Positions 37,341 through 51,040 of a stretch of 64,000 nucleotides of DNA are shown piece by piece (position 1 is the first letter of the stretch; each line of letters starts with the position of its first letter). Position numbers and translations under genes: made by a program. The notes below the pieces were generated by a model. That model was not told the origin of the DNA. It did no database searches and saw only the letters and a list, made by a program, of their open reading frames with translations. The DNA lies in assembly GCF_028453695.1 (NCBI RefSeq), contig NC_135777.1, positions 18,279,714-18,343,713 of the forward strand, given 5' to 3'. This DNA comes from Augochlora pura. Its lineage: Eukaryota > Arthropoda > Insecta > Hymenoptera > Halictidae.

Positions 37341-40300
37341 GGCCGATTAGAGCCTGATATACAATTATTATATATTCACGTTCACGTATACAGTATTAAT
37401 TTGTTGATCGCGGTTATCAGAATATTAAAATAAAAATAGTAACGATATTCTTGAACAAGATATTTGGGTGCTCTGAGTGTTTAAAAAATTGTTCATGGTA
37501 ATATTATTTCTCGAGAATGCTTCAAAAGAACGCCGAATTATAGTTATAGAATTGATTGATAATTGATAGTAGAACTTCGAATAAATCAATTAGTAAAGTC
37601 TGCTTAGGAATTCGTAAAGTTATGAGAATGTTTTCGAATTAAAAATTGAGAATATTATGGAATTAAAAATTGCTGCAAACGAGGCCGGTGTTTTCCCAAT
37701 GACGGAAACAAGGGTCCGGAGATCGTTCTAAGTAAAGGAATTACGGCAATTTTCTTGGTGGCTACGATTTAACCAACTTCGCCCTCTCAGGAGTAATACG
37801 TAATATTACAGGCTGGTTCGCGACACGCGAAAAGCGATTTGTCTCCGGAACTGAGAACTTGGCACACTTGCCAGCGGAAACTCGCGGGCCAATGGAGAGA
37901 AAAAAGCCTCAAATATTGAACTTCCGTTACCCCCATGCTCTCCGGGCTGCTCGTGTTTCCCTAAAGAGTTTGCCTCATTAATTAATACCGCAGGGAAATA
38001 TCGTAATTTCCCTGGATCCCGCTCGAACTTCCTTGGCGATCTTTACCACTTACGATTCTCTACCTCGATAATCCGTGGAAATATATTTCAACGGGGAAAA
38101 ACGTTCTCCTTGGACGAATTCTTTCGCAAACGTTTGTCGATCCCAATGCTAAATTATCGTACGCGTTCCCCCAAAAATCTGCTTAAATATTTATTCATGT
38201 ATATGTAAATGCTATGTTGTTCATGCATATGTTGATGCAGCAATTATTTATACAAATATCTGTAGTTGAATTATGAGATAAAGCGATTTGCTCAATGAAA
38301 GAACATTCAATTATCGAATAAAATATACACGGATTACTCTACTCAGTGATAAAAATTTCGAAATAACAATTAAGTCAATTAAAATCCGAAAAAAGCACGT
38401 ACTAAAACGGCACCGGAAGACACAGGATCTACCTTCGAATGAAACAATTGTCCAGAGGCTACCAATTATCGAAAAACTGGCAGCCGCATTCAGCAATCTA
38501 CTAAACATCGGTCGACGTACCCGAACCAGCAGTCAGGCGAAATTCCAGCCTCCCGGTTCCTTAGCGTTATTAGATCCTCGAGCTTCCCCGGCACATAATA
38601 ACCCCTTAATTAAGAGCATCGTGTCGGTGCACCGTGCGAAGAAAAACAGGGGGTGAGAACCCGCTCGGCGAGGGTGGCGCGAGACGAAGCGGGAATCGAC
38701 ACCGCGTTCAAAATCGAGTAACGACCGGTGCCGAAGTGCGCGAAGAGTAAATTGCGTCGATCTCCCTCTCCGTCCGTCAGATAAAAAAAAAAAGCGAAGA
38801 AAAAAGAAGAAGGAAAACAAAAGGGTGACGATTCCCGTTGGCTTTTCTGCCCCTGTGTGGAGCGCCGTTGAGGGGTAGGGGGCGGCGAGGGGTCGAGAGG
38901 GGACGGTCGTGGTGACGGCAAGGGCTGAATCGTCGCGTTCACTGACGTTTTATACGTCGTCGGGTTTCATGCGGCGGCGGTAATTTTTTTATTAGCTTGA
39001 AAACCACTCGACTCGTCGTCGTCGACGTCCTCGGCGTCGCCGTCGTCGTCAGCTCGTGGTCGTAGCCATCGTTGTGTCGCCGGTAGTCGGTGAAACTCGC
39101 CCCCATAGGGGCTGAAAAAAAATTCGCCCGCCCTCTCTCTCTCTCTCTCGCTCTCCATCTCGCTCTTCGTCTCTGTCTCTTTCCCTCTTTCTCCGTCTTT
39201 CTCCTTCTTTCGTTTCCTCTTCTTCCGCCTCCCTGCAAGCCCTTCCTCGCCCTCTCTAACCCCGTCCGTCGAAGCCCGGTTACAACCCTCAACCGTCGAA
39301 CAGTCAAAAGAACCACGCGTTCATTTGACTTATTAAGTAGTTTTGTACGAATTAAGAACGTGTCGCTTTGTCATGGCTCACCCCCCCGGCATTGTTCCGT
39401 TCTCGCGAGCTTATTCCGCTCGGTTCTGGCAAGAAGCACGCCGCCTGAGAAACCTTGGGAAAAGCCTCTGACGGGCCGGTTCCTTTTTCCAGGCCACCGC
39501 GAGACGCTTTAAGGGTTTGTTTGTGCGCCCGGCTGTTCTGGTGCCGCGACTTTATTCAGGCGAGGAGAGGCTTTGCCCTGAGAAATGTAATGCGAGGCCT
39601 TTGAACGGGCGACGCTGAATGATCGACGAACAGTAGACGGATTTTGTGGCATTGATTATACAGCAAGCCGGAGCAAGTTGATAGGACGAGGAGCGATTTG
39701 ATATTCGCTGCCCTTAATTGGCAAAATACCGTCTTTGGGTAGTCGCTTTGGTAGAACTGTTTAAGCACCTGTTTGAGACGCTGCGCTACCTTCTACCGCG
39801 GAACAAGTTTTTAATAATTAGTTTTATTGTCGACTAATTCGGCCTGTAATCGCGGGGGCAAGTTCTTGATTTTTCAACGTAAATCTCAGGTTAGTTTTGT
39901 TTGCTATGCACAGGCGACCCAAGAATTAGATTAAAAAAGATATTCTTGTAATTATAAATTTTAAGTCTTCAAAATTTTGTTTCCTTAGCTAAATTTTTAA
40001 TGCAGAACAATAGAATAAATTTACCAGATTCAAAAATTCCAATTAACTTAAATTAAAACACTCATAAACAATCTGTAGAATGGACTGAATGAAACTCATT
40101 AATTCTCCAGTTAAAGTTGTTTAGCAATCTGTTGCAAGACAAGTCGATCCAGTTTATTTTTTAATTAAACCAGTATTCGTTTCAATTTGCCAAGAAAGCC
40201 ATTTACATAATTCGAGACGCGCGTGTCGACTTCCGGCGAGGCGAAAGTGGGATTGAAATACTTTTAACCTGCAGGTGACGATATTAAGAACTCGAGACTT

Positions 40301-43300
40301 CGGAGCCACCCCTTTCCTGTTCCCGGGGTGGGTAGTGAAACTCTGAAAGGGCAATAAACTTGTTTCGCGTGCACGCGCCGCTCATTGTAATGAATCACGG
40401 AAACCTGTGCGATATGGGCGTAATATTCTTCCTGCTGACGAGGTGTGTGCATTTATGAACGCCGGTAGTAAGGGAACGGGGATTCTGTGATAAACTTAAG
40501 GTTCATTTGCTGAAAACTATCACTTAGAATAATAAGAGTTTGCGCAGACTTTGGATTATCTAAAATATTTTTCCATCGATAGCTGTCACTATCTTCAGTA
40601 ATAAAAAGAAAAATGATTCTACATTTGTAAAAGTTGTGTATAATAAAATGAAATTATACACTTGAAGAATAGCGGCTTAGATTTCTTATAAGAATAATTA
40701 ATACGTATCAGACTCTTAAAACAACCCCTATTTTATTTATATAATATTTTAGCTCGAACGTGCTTCATTTTATTATACGATTAATTTAAACACAAATATA
40801 AATTGAACCTGTAAATATAGAAAAATGTACCTGAGTGTAACCTAAAATTTCAGGTGAGACATGAACTAATTATTTTATGTAAGATCGCAAGGACGAAGCA
40901 CGAAATAAATTAGGAGTGTAACGAGGCAAAGAGTGTTCAGTAAATTCGACAGAAGCAGAAATCGAGGGACTGGTTTAAGGGCTAATATGTAAAGGGAGCG
41001 ATAACATATCGGCGTATCGGAGCGACAGCCGTAGGATCTCGCTTCTCGCTCGGCATTAATGCAAAAGAAGCCCTTGCCTCCCGGACTGGCAATCACCGAC
41101 ATAAATAAATCGACCTTACCGCCTATTTCTCCCCGTCGGCCTGGGAATCCCTGTATTCGATCAGGCATCGAAATACGTCGGCATAAAAAGGGGGGGAGGA
41201 GGAGACCGATCGAGGAGGACCGATTGTTCCACTCGTGCAGATCGGATCTGTCGTTAAGCCACGCTTACTCTCTGCCAATCCCACGGACGATCTGTAATCA
41301 GAACGACGTCCGCGATTTATTTCAGCCGATCCAGTCGTTGATACACCGCGCACGCCGCAATATGGACGGACTTTATTACCAATCCTCTAATTTTCGCAAT
41401 TTAACCGCACTTACGGCTGGAACAACTTTAATTAACTCTTTCGCCGATTATGCGTTGCCTTAGATCCACTGTTCGAAATAAACAGGCATCTTTCTGATGT
41501 AACAAGAATACTGTCTTAACTTTTTCGTTCAACGAATATATCCATTCACGAAAAATACTTTTAGAACGTTTATTTAAAAAATTCTTATGGAATAAGAAGC
41601 ACTGAATTGTTATTAATATATTTTATAAGGAAGAGTCCAAAAACAATTCAATCATGTAAGGACAATATCTATCGAGCTATTCGCGATATGTATTGAAAAA
41701 TTGTGTCGACAGGATAGTCTATTGTCAAGCTAGTTGGACAGTCACTTGAATCAAATTAATTCTCATAATAATAGTCAGTAGGTTTACTCTTTCTAATAAT
41801 GTAAGAAACTTTGAGAAATATGGAATAATTGTTTTAAATACCAATTTCAAAGGAAAACATGCACGCAATTAGAACGTTTTAGATACGATGTCGCGGGGCA
41901 CTTATAGAAATTGGGGTTGCCCAGTAAATCACTCGAGATCCACACGCGATTTCATTTTAATTTCGGCGGTGTTCTCCGAGGGGACGAAAGAGGAGGGGAG
42001 CCGAACGAGAGGGAAAGTATCGGGGCGCAGTTCGGAGGAGCGATAATTCATCGGGAGGCGCGAGAGGCCAAAGTAACGAACATAAATTTTTGTCCGAGGG
42101 TGCTCCTCGCGTAGAGAAAACTTGGCAACTCGAGCGGCGGCCGCGTCGGCGAAGAGGGCGGCGGATTGAAACAAGGTAGGAGAGGTGGACGGTTCGCAGG
42201 TCGGACGCTTAAACACCGGCACCGTCGTTAGTCTACGAGCCATTACGTAAATTATGTAAGCCCCCGCGAAGACCTCCGAACGGGGCGAAAGCGTAAACTT
42301 TAACCGTCTCCTCCTGAATCAGGGCCGATCAAATTGTTTTTCACCTCTTTCACCGTCGAGAAGCAAAAGTCCCCCCCACCCTTCGGACTTTTATTCCTCT
42401 GCGTACCGCGGAGGGGAAGTGTGTCTAGCACCACTCGATCCGACCGAACAAAAACACAACGACGGAAAAAAGCGCACCGGCTGAATCGGCCGGCTCGAGC
42501 ACCATCATAATAGAAAATAATGTATTAATATTCCGCAATTTAATGCCGAGTACCAAAATACTCGTCTCCCATTCTCGAGGGGGCCCCGGTTCCCGATATC
42601 CTGAATCCCCCCCCATTGACATTCGCAGTCGATCGTGAATCGGCTCGCTCGCGCTGCCTTTTGCCAGTCCGCACCAAATCATGGGACACTTCGAATAATT
42701 CTTTATTTAAACATCGCCGAGCTTTCGCCGCGCAACGGCTCTTTGAATAATGCAACAATTTCACTTGCAAAATGCGCGACCGACGCGACGGCTAGGCAAA
42801 AATTACGATCATCGGAAGAACCGCGGCTTTCTTTCGCTCGATTCGTTTCGTTTATCGCTAGACAGACAATTTGCCTTCTCAAAGAATGCAGATTTCTCGG
42901 GGTAACACTTGAGCGATAAAATACGCGAGAACTAAATATTCATTTGCTTTATAACAATTTAGTCGTGGCATTACAATTTTTTTTAAGCACGTAACATTTT
43001 CCTTTTGGTTCTGCGGCAAGTTATTATTAGATCGTAGATGTTCGCTCCTGTTAAATTGACACCACATTGTTCTCGAAGAATGAATCGGTTTATTATTAAT
43101 AGTTTTTTAAAAAAAAATTGCATACTTTAAACAACCGTGCAATAAGAAAAAACGAAAGTCATCGAATGACGTACGAGACGCAACTGGTTAGACAATTATC
43201 ACGTGGGAAAATTTTATAGAATACAATAGAAAATTTCAAGATATTCAGATTCTCTAAATAATTGAAATTTGAGGCAACGTTTTCGAAGCTGCGCAGCGGA

Positions 43301-43500
43301 ATCTGCGATACCATTGTTTCGAAAACAGCGCCAGAACGCTCGAGATTGGCAAGATCGATGTACATTATACGCGAAAGTCGGGTTGCGACAAAACCGTGCG
43401 AATCTCCTCGGCGAATTGATCGCATCGCAGACGGACGGAACCCGCTTGACACCTTTAGCATCGGAAAAGTGGAGCGCGATCGCGTGGGATTAATTCCGAT
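37341..43500. other. Mixed spacer, (CT)n at 39132-39149
   Basis: A GC-rich block at 38.6-39.3 kb has (CT)n and (CGT)n tracts. At 40639-40664 a 9-bp hairpin GTGTATAAT/ATTATACAC is seen. No gene is supported. Confidence 0.5.
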
Positions 43501-43961
43501 TCTATCGGGGGGGGCCGGTCATCGCGGCCACCCTCCCTCCGGAGCGTGGGTCGCAGGGGGATGGTTATCGCCGTAGCCCGGCGACTTAACTCCCGGCAAT
43601 TAATCTCCCCGCGCTAATTATTTAGCCGGTTAGCAGGAGTTCCGTGCGGCCGAACTTAGTTCCGCTATCAGATGTAGTAGGGGTAGTTCGAGAAGGATCG
43701 CGGGGGAGGGGGGGAGGGGAGGGATGAACGGGCGGGAGACGGGTGGGTTCGATGGAAGGTACGCGAGAGGATGGAAGCTCGACGTGGAACGGGGATGGCT
43801 GGGTGTAGAGAGAGGTTGGTTGAGGTTCAGTCGTGCTCAGGAGGATACACGAGGGGTTGAGGCTCGCGCAAGAGTAAATTGATTAGAATTAAAGGGTTGG
43901 CTGGCAGGTGCTGCTGCCGGGTTACTACGGACCATAAGAGAGAAAGGTCGAGAGGAGCGGC

Positions 43962-43963
<2 letters not shown>

Positions 43964-43999
<36 letters not shown>

Positions 44000-44012
44000 G
44001 AGAGAGAGAGAG
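43964..44012 (+). repeat. (GA)n microsatellite
   Basis: A mostly pure (GA)n tract in a CpG-rich island, matched by a (CT)n tract at about 44866-44934 and a CTTG tetranucleotide array at about 44588-44636. GA repeats are GAGA-factor targets in insects. Confidence 0.9.
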
Positions 44013-45260
44013 GGACGCGTACAGCGGAGAGCCGAAGCGATAGAGAGAAAGAGAGACAGGAGGAGTGAGGCCGGGAGGGATGGAGAAAGAGAGGTAAAGA
44101 GGGAGAGGATGAAAGGCAGAGTAACCGTACAGAGAACATAGAACAGAGTGACGAGGGAGGAAGGGAGCGAGGGCACAACGGTGACCACAGCCTCGACGCT
44201 GATTGGTCGAGTCAAGTTTGTGGCAAGATGGCTGGCTGCTGCCGCTGCCGCTGCTCTACCCTCTGTCTCTCTCCCGCCCGTGTCTCCTCTCTCTCGAACC
44301 CTCTCCCGTCCTCCCTAACTCCAGCTTCTTCTCCAGTTCACCTCAACCTCTTGCCTCGTCCTCGGGCTCTCTCTCCCATCGTAGTTCCCTTCTACGCGGT
44401 CTCTAAGATGCTTTATCTATGTGCCAAATAGATGTATGTACGTGTACACGCCTGTTCGAAACAATGCCGGGCGTGCAACCACCCCCCACGCTACCAGCCA
44501 CCCTTTCTGCTCCGAGCACCACACACCATCTACCTCTTACCTTCCTCGGATCCCCTAGCCCCCTGTCCTTCTCCTTGCCCTATCATCCCTTGCTTGCTTG
44601 CCTGCTTGCTTGCTTGCTTGGTTACTTGCTTGCCTGCGTGCTCTCTCGCCTCAACCCTTACTACCCACCGCCCACGCGCCACCCCCAGCCACCCCGGCCG
44701 ACATCGTCACCGTTTCTGCCAACGTTCTCCGGGCCCCATCCTACCCGACTCTCCTTTTTGTGTCCCTCGTCATCGTCATCTTCCTTCTCCGCGAGTCTAT
44801 CCTTTCGTCCTCCCTCTTCGTTCTTCTACTACCATCCCCACACGACCTCTTCTCACCCGGTTCTTCTCTCTCTCCCTCTCTCTCTCTCCCTCTCTCTCTC
44901 TCCCTCTCTTTCTCTCTCCCTTTTTCTCTCTCCTTTCCATCCCTTGTCACTGTCGCGTCCTATTTCCATCGTTCTCCTTCTAGCGCCCGGAGATGCCCGG
45001 CCCGCGCCCCCTCCTTCCACATCCACCACCCCCCTTCTCCGCCCACCCCGAGCCACGGATACGAGAACACCGAGCCGGCCTCAAAGAGAATGCGATAATA
45101 CGAAGAACTTCGACTAATGAGTTAATAGTTGGTGCCTCGCGTTACCGTCACACCGCGAGTACTTTATTCGACGTCGCCCCGAGCAACGAGATTATAACGC
45201 GACACGCGCGGCTGCCTGCGAGCGAGCAACCGAGCGAACCGGCGGCACACTAGCGCGCCG
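44013..45260. other. Pyrimidine-rich half of a CpG-rich island
   Basis: Three long + frames (232, 183 and 166 codons) overlap across the (CT)n tract in different phases and are Ser/Pro/Leu low-complexity. CTGATTGG at about 44196 and AAGATGGCTGG at 44225 are promoter-like, but no gene is called. Confidence 0.5.
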
Positions 45261-48002
45261 CCTTCCTCTCCGCGTTGCCCGTCCATGAGCATTTGGACAC
45301 TTCGGCTTGCACTGGAATACGCGGAACAGGCGGTGGCTAATGAAATAAAACGGGATCGTAGTCGACGATTGCTGATCCGAATTTTATCGTACTTTTTCAA
45401 TGTATTCGTATTTTTGTCAACGCGTTGTTTGCAACTTATGTTTTTGAATTATCGAATTATATTGCTTTGTAGCAGAGTTTCATTGCCAACTATCTTCTAG
45501 TTGGTCAGTTATTGTGCAAGTTGATAATGAGAATTCAACGTTCTTTTGGATCGAAATATTGCGACGAAATTTGCCAACATCGGAGATTGATTTATAAAAA
45601 CCGGAATGATGGTCTTTATAAAAAATTCCTGTGGTTGAAGAGAAAGTTTCTCACGATTGCAGAAAACTCAAAGCGGTACTTATAACTCCGTTAATATCGT
45701 CCACCCTCAACGAAAATAAATTAAAAATATATTGATTACTATATTTACATCTTGCTTAGTGCATTCAAGAAATTTCTTAAAGAACTATTTTAAAATTTAT
45801 TTTTGCATAAACATATTATGCATTGAAAATTTGATTAGGATCTTTGAAGTATAACAAGATTAAGAAAACAATATGTGTGGCATATTTTAGTTTTCGTTCC
45901 ATCAAGTTGCTTCATCATAATATTGAAACATAATACCGAAGCATAATTTTCTAAGCAGATACGACCCTTTGAACGGGTGTTTTGGACACTTCTGTCAGTG
46001 ATTGGAGCAAGCTCGCTAGTCGGTTGACGCGCGTCTCTAATCGGCGTCTCCTCGACGATGAATTTTATCTCCGCCATCGGGAAATTCATTTCCAATCGGT
46101 GCGGCGGGGTTCGATATTGAAATCGATGTGAGAGAGATAGCCCGCGAGAATCATTTGCCATCGAATCGGCGAGCGACGAGCGTGTTTTATTGGGAAATGG
46201 GGATGATTTAACAAGGCACTCGGTACGCCGTACTTAAAGTTGTAAAACTGGTCGGATTGAATTGGCTGCGAAGCGCACGTATCGATTGCTCGCATTTCGA
46301 GGAGTAATTTCATCGGCGCGTCGGAATTTCCTGATCCGCATTTTATTATCCGCGTCCGATCGCGTTTCTGCCCCTTTTCCTTGTTTCCGCGATTTCAAAC
46401 GCGTTGCACGCTAACGATTCACACCGATATTCCTCGAAGAAACTCGGTCCGCTGAAATTCTTATTCAATGAATTCAGGATAAACATGTTCGCTGAAAATA
46501 ATCAGCATTTCGTACGTGTTGTTTCGCGGATTATTAACTTGCATATTAACGCGTGCTTAAGGGAGGATCATAAAATATTTCGAGAATTTTAAGCATGTCT
46601 TCATATTTTGTTTTTACATTTGTAGATATTTAAATGTATTGCTTAATAGTATCGTGAAAATAAATTATACCTTAAATAAAAAGGATTTATAAAATATTTT
46701 CTTACGTGAATACAAAATAAAATTTTGTAATTGAAAAGCTGAAATTTATCGTAGTGATTCTACTATAATTCTCTTGCATCGTAAAAATTCTAATAAAATA
46801 CGACATTATACTATTTTCTATTCGGCATTCCTTCTACTAACGTCAAAAAAATAAAATAAAATCTTTTCCTAATAATTCACGTAAAATATATAATTCGAGA
46901 CATAAAATATAGCATTCGAGACAAAAATGAGTGGACCAAACATGCAACAGCAAAACCATTGCAGGAATCTAAAAATACGAATTAATTTTAAATTAATTTT
47001 ACTTCGATAAAATAATGAAAGAAACAAATGCATACGTAGCTTCTCTATCTTGCCAATAACTCAGACAATATTTCAAACCATTGAAAATATTTTCCAAACC
47101 AATCGCGGACAAGCACGCACAAACCACAGCCGCTAATTGGAAAAAGTGTGTTCCAAATCCCCTAATCGTCGAGCGAGCCTCCCGTTTGTCCAAGTAACGG
47201 TTATTTCGCCATTGACCCAATTCCCGTAGCCGATCCGTCGGATCCCCGGCCCGCAACAGAAATATTTACCGAGAAATCTTGCGGAGCATAGGCGGGACGA
47301 CGGTGTTCCCCGCCGCGAAAGAAAACCGCTCGCGGCCAGAGACGCGAGTTAATCCCGCGGCGAGTTCTCACGGGTGAGACGGCTGCGGCGGGGAGCGGCA
47401 TTAAAACAACCGTGGGCCGATAGATGGGCGCATTTAGCGGCGGAGGGGTCGTTGTCGAATTTACATTTCTAATCGTGGCTAAGAAACGGCGCGTTATGGA
47501 AATTGCAAAAATAAACGGCGCGATATCAGCATATCAAACGGGCTCTTTGAGCGGGCGCGCTGCAGGAAGCGTGTCTCCGACAGCCGCGGGGCGCTTTTTA
47601 AACGCGCCGGGGAAAAAAAAATTCCCCGAGTTCTCGAGTGTGTCGATTCGGTTGGCCGCACGGCTGCCGCGAAACGCGCGCGAAACCACCACCCCCTCCC
47701 ATCCCGCTCCCACCCGCCGGCAGGATGAAAAGAGACCGAGGAGAAAAGTGCAACCAATAATTTTATTTTCCGCGATAAAGCACGGCGTCGCGTCGCGCGG
47801 CTCGGCGTTGCAGGTTGTAGGTTGTGTAGCCGGTTCCCGGGCGGCGGGGAGAGACGGGGCTGGGAGGTCGCGGGCCGCGTATCTTTGGTAAGTAAACAGA
47901 CCGTCTTATGAATTTTAAGCAGCGCGACGAGGAGAGTACGAGACCGCTTCTTCTGCCTCTTATTTAACCCTCCTTCTATCCCCCCTCCCCCATCCGTCCC
48001 TC
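45261..48002. other. Mixed spacer before the gap
   Basis: AT-rich at 45.4-46.0 and 46.5-47.1 kb; GC-rich at 47.2-48.0 kb, where a donor-like TTTG|GTAAGTAAAC lies at about 47889. No gene supported. Confidence 0.45.
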
Positions 48003-48102
48003 NNNNNNNNNNNNNNNNNNNNNNNNNNNNNNNNNNNNNNNNNNNNNNNNNNNNNNNNNNNNNNNNNNNNNNNNNNNNNNNNNNNNNNNNNNNNNNNNNN
48101 NN
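48003..48102. other. Assembly gap of exactly 100 N
   Basis: One hundred consecutive N at the edge of a pyrimidine-rich, C-run-containing stretch. A round length is normally a placeholder, so the true distance is unknown and features on either side may not be correctly spaced. Confidence 0.98.
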
Positions 48103-50163
48103 TACCCGAGCGGCTTCACGCGTGTATTCGCGAGCGGGGACGCGATTAACGGGGTCTGACGAAACGTTCTTTGAGCCCGGCGGGTCGGGATCGCGCGAAA
48201 TCCTCGCGAGGTCACTCGCTATGAAACCGCGGAAATCTGCCTTGGGATAGATACCGGCGGTTTTTCATTCACGAGGGGATTCCGAAGTCTTTGAGCCCGC
48301 GCCGCCTCGTTTTAGCACTGCTTGATACGATTTTAAAGAGGTTGCTGAACTCGTGCCACCGGTTTCGCCGGGGGATGCTGATCTGTATTTTTTTTTTTGC
48401 GACTGCGATAGGCGCCGAGGAATCGGTGATTCGACCGTAGCCCGCCGATTTAGGTCGTTTATTTTTTTTAGATAGCGCAACGTGATCTTCGAAATTCCGT
48501 ATCCACGAAGTTGTTTTCAAAATAACGAAATAATTTCGAATTATTTTATCAGTTCAATGATACAGTACAGCCTTGTTTGAATTGATCAAAGAAATGCGAG
48601 TGGTCGGATAATAGAATAACTTTTAGTAATTTACAAAATAAATATTTTAATGAACTCTGCTACTGTAAGTCGCAAAAATATTTTTTTTCTTAATTTTTTT
48701 TCCATGAGCAAAAGAACAAAACATAGTGAATAGAAAGGATTTAAAGAGAATTAAATCATATACTAATCCATGGAGCTGAAACTATGTGTGTGATATAAAA
48801 ATAATGTTTTAATTAAAAGAGCACAAAGTAACGTGTTCCATAGTAAAAAAAGATCTCTTAAATGAATTATTCTTGGAAAGGATGTCAGAGTTCGTATAAT
48901 TGAGGTTTTACTGATAATTATTTTTAGTATCCGATAGCATAGAGGTCTTCATTAGATTACGGTAACCATTTTTCGGAAGATCGAAGAATAGTTCACTTTT
49001 AATAACAGACGCCATTATTCTTCGACACCCTTCAGTATTTTGATCCTACCAATGGCAACGATGTTAGTCTGAATGTAAATTCTGTTATCGTGTCACTCGG
49101 AAAACTAGGGATTACTAATTGATGCGTTTAATATTGGAAAGAGGGTAGAAGAATCGTCAGGAAGCGACTCTTTTCTTATGGAAAAACACCGGATGTCTGT
49201 AACCGAATCATTTCTATACATAAATCGTGGCAAAAGTAAGTCTACGATTGTTCGGAATATGAAAGGTGAAATTTGTCAAGAAGCCATTCATGTCTTCTAA
49301 TGCAAAGAATTGATTCCATGTATTTTATAGTAGAAATTGTAAATTATTCAGAACAATATATAGACAAATAAAGCAATTTATTTATTTCATCCCCATAGAA
49401 ACATCTTTACAGTTTCGACAAAAGTGAAGCGAGTATTGATTTATTTTTTGGAAAAATAAAAGCCTCCTTTACCTATTACGTTAACTAGAAAAAACACTCA
49501 TGTTCTTCGATAATAAAACAAAATGGAAAAAGATAGATTTGACAGAAATATAAACTGCGTAATTTACATTAGAAATGAACATCCAGAGCAGGATAAAATA
49601 AATTAAGAAAATAGTAATTAATATCATTTAGAATTAATGACTTTCAGAACGCATTATTTACTTAATGCTTTCATAAATTAAATACAAATGGCATCAGAAA
49701 TTAATAAATTGTATCGTCATCGTACCGACACTGTTACGTAATATTTATTAAATAAGTAAAACTCGTACAAAAATTTTATACAAGATCTACTAAATATAAA
49801 TATTATTTATTTCGAATAATAAGCAAAATTTGATCCACTGTCATCAAAATTCAGAAATTAAATAAACTAAGTCACGCAAGAGACGCAACTTGACTCGTTC
49901 GATTAAGAGAACCATAAAGGACGAAGAAGTGTTAATCAACGTGACTGTGGAGGAAATCGTCTAGCAAGAGGTTAATTCCAGAAGAAACAGCCAATAGAAC
50001 AACGATACTAAAGAGCGCCGGCAGTATACTTCCCCGGCATTATTTAATTCACGTGGTCGCCGCGAAACGAAGAAACTAACCGCGCGAACGTAAAACTAGA
50101 GAAAGAAGGATCGAGATGCATAGAAAGAGGGAGAGGAAGAGACCGAGGGAGAGAATGAGGGAA

Positions 50164-50210
<47 letters not shown>

Positions 50211-50999
50211 GAGAGACTGGCTGGGGTCTGCGTTTAATAGCCGTAGTGTTACCTCGGAGGCCTTTTGCCATTAAGAATCCCACAAGACCGTCCTCGCGGG
50301 CCCTCTCCGCCCTCCAGCCCACGTTACCCCTTTCCGCAATTCCGACATATTACACGCTGCCCCGGCAGAGTGGCTGTAATACGTGTTCGTAGCTTGGCTA
50401 TAACTATACGTTGCGGAGGTATACCCCGGTACCACTAAAATCATTAGAAACACGTGCGCCATGCACCGCGCAGAATCCCGGTCCCTTGCCATTAGAATGC
50501 TTAGACGCTGTTGTATCCGGAGATCAATATCAAAACAACGCCGCATGACCGCTCGCTCTGCCGGAAAATCGACCGAAACACCGACCGATCAAATTATTCG
50601 TTCTCCACGAAAAAAAGGGCAAATGTATGCAACACGCAAAAATCGATCAATCTAACGACGTTCGAATCTCCAAAAATTCTCATCTTTTAAAATTGCGCGG
50701 CTTTTCGGGGATCTTAAGAGAAGATTTGAGCTTTTTTATCACCATTTTGCTATTTATATATAGAAATTTAAAACTATAGTAATTAATAAAAATGGTTAGA
50801 ATAAAAATTGGATTTTCATGTTTTTTAAGGACATAATATTAAGACAATAGAAATCAAGGAATTTCATTTATTGCCTTCCGAGTTTGCCATTCATTTCTAC
50901 GATTTTTCTTCGAATTCATTGATTCTAATCTTTTTACTTTTATGAGTTGAATGTCTGGATTGAAAGAGAGGAAATCATAGAACGTCAAATTAAAATTAA
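48103..50999. other. AT-rich spacer with (GA)n at 50161-50214
   Basis: GC-rich only near the gap and around 50.0-50.6 kb. No gene, RNA or mobile element recognised. Confidence 0.5.
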
Positions 51000-51040
51000 T
51001 CCTTTGCACTCGGAGCTATTTTAATATATTATTTCAATAG
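51000..51040. mobile_element. Degenerate solo end of the 34-kb MITE family
   Basis: CCTTTGCACTCGGAGCTATTTT at 51001 onward repeats the left end of the 34064 element with few mismatches, and it is preceded by ATTAAT, a decayed TTAA. No matching right end was seen within about 400 bp, so this is a truncated or diverged copy. The boundary on the right is approximate. Confidence 0.55.

Noticed and set aside
44419..45117. 232-codon + frame with overlapping frames
   Set aside because: Translation of CTTG and CT repeats (LACLLACLL, LSLSLSPSL); no conserved content.
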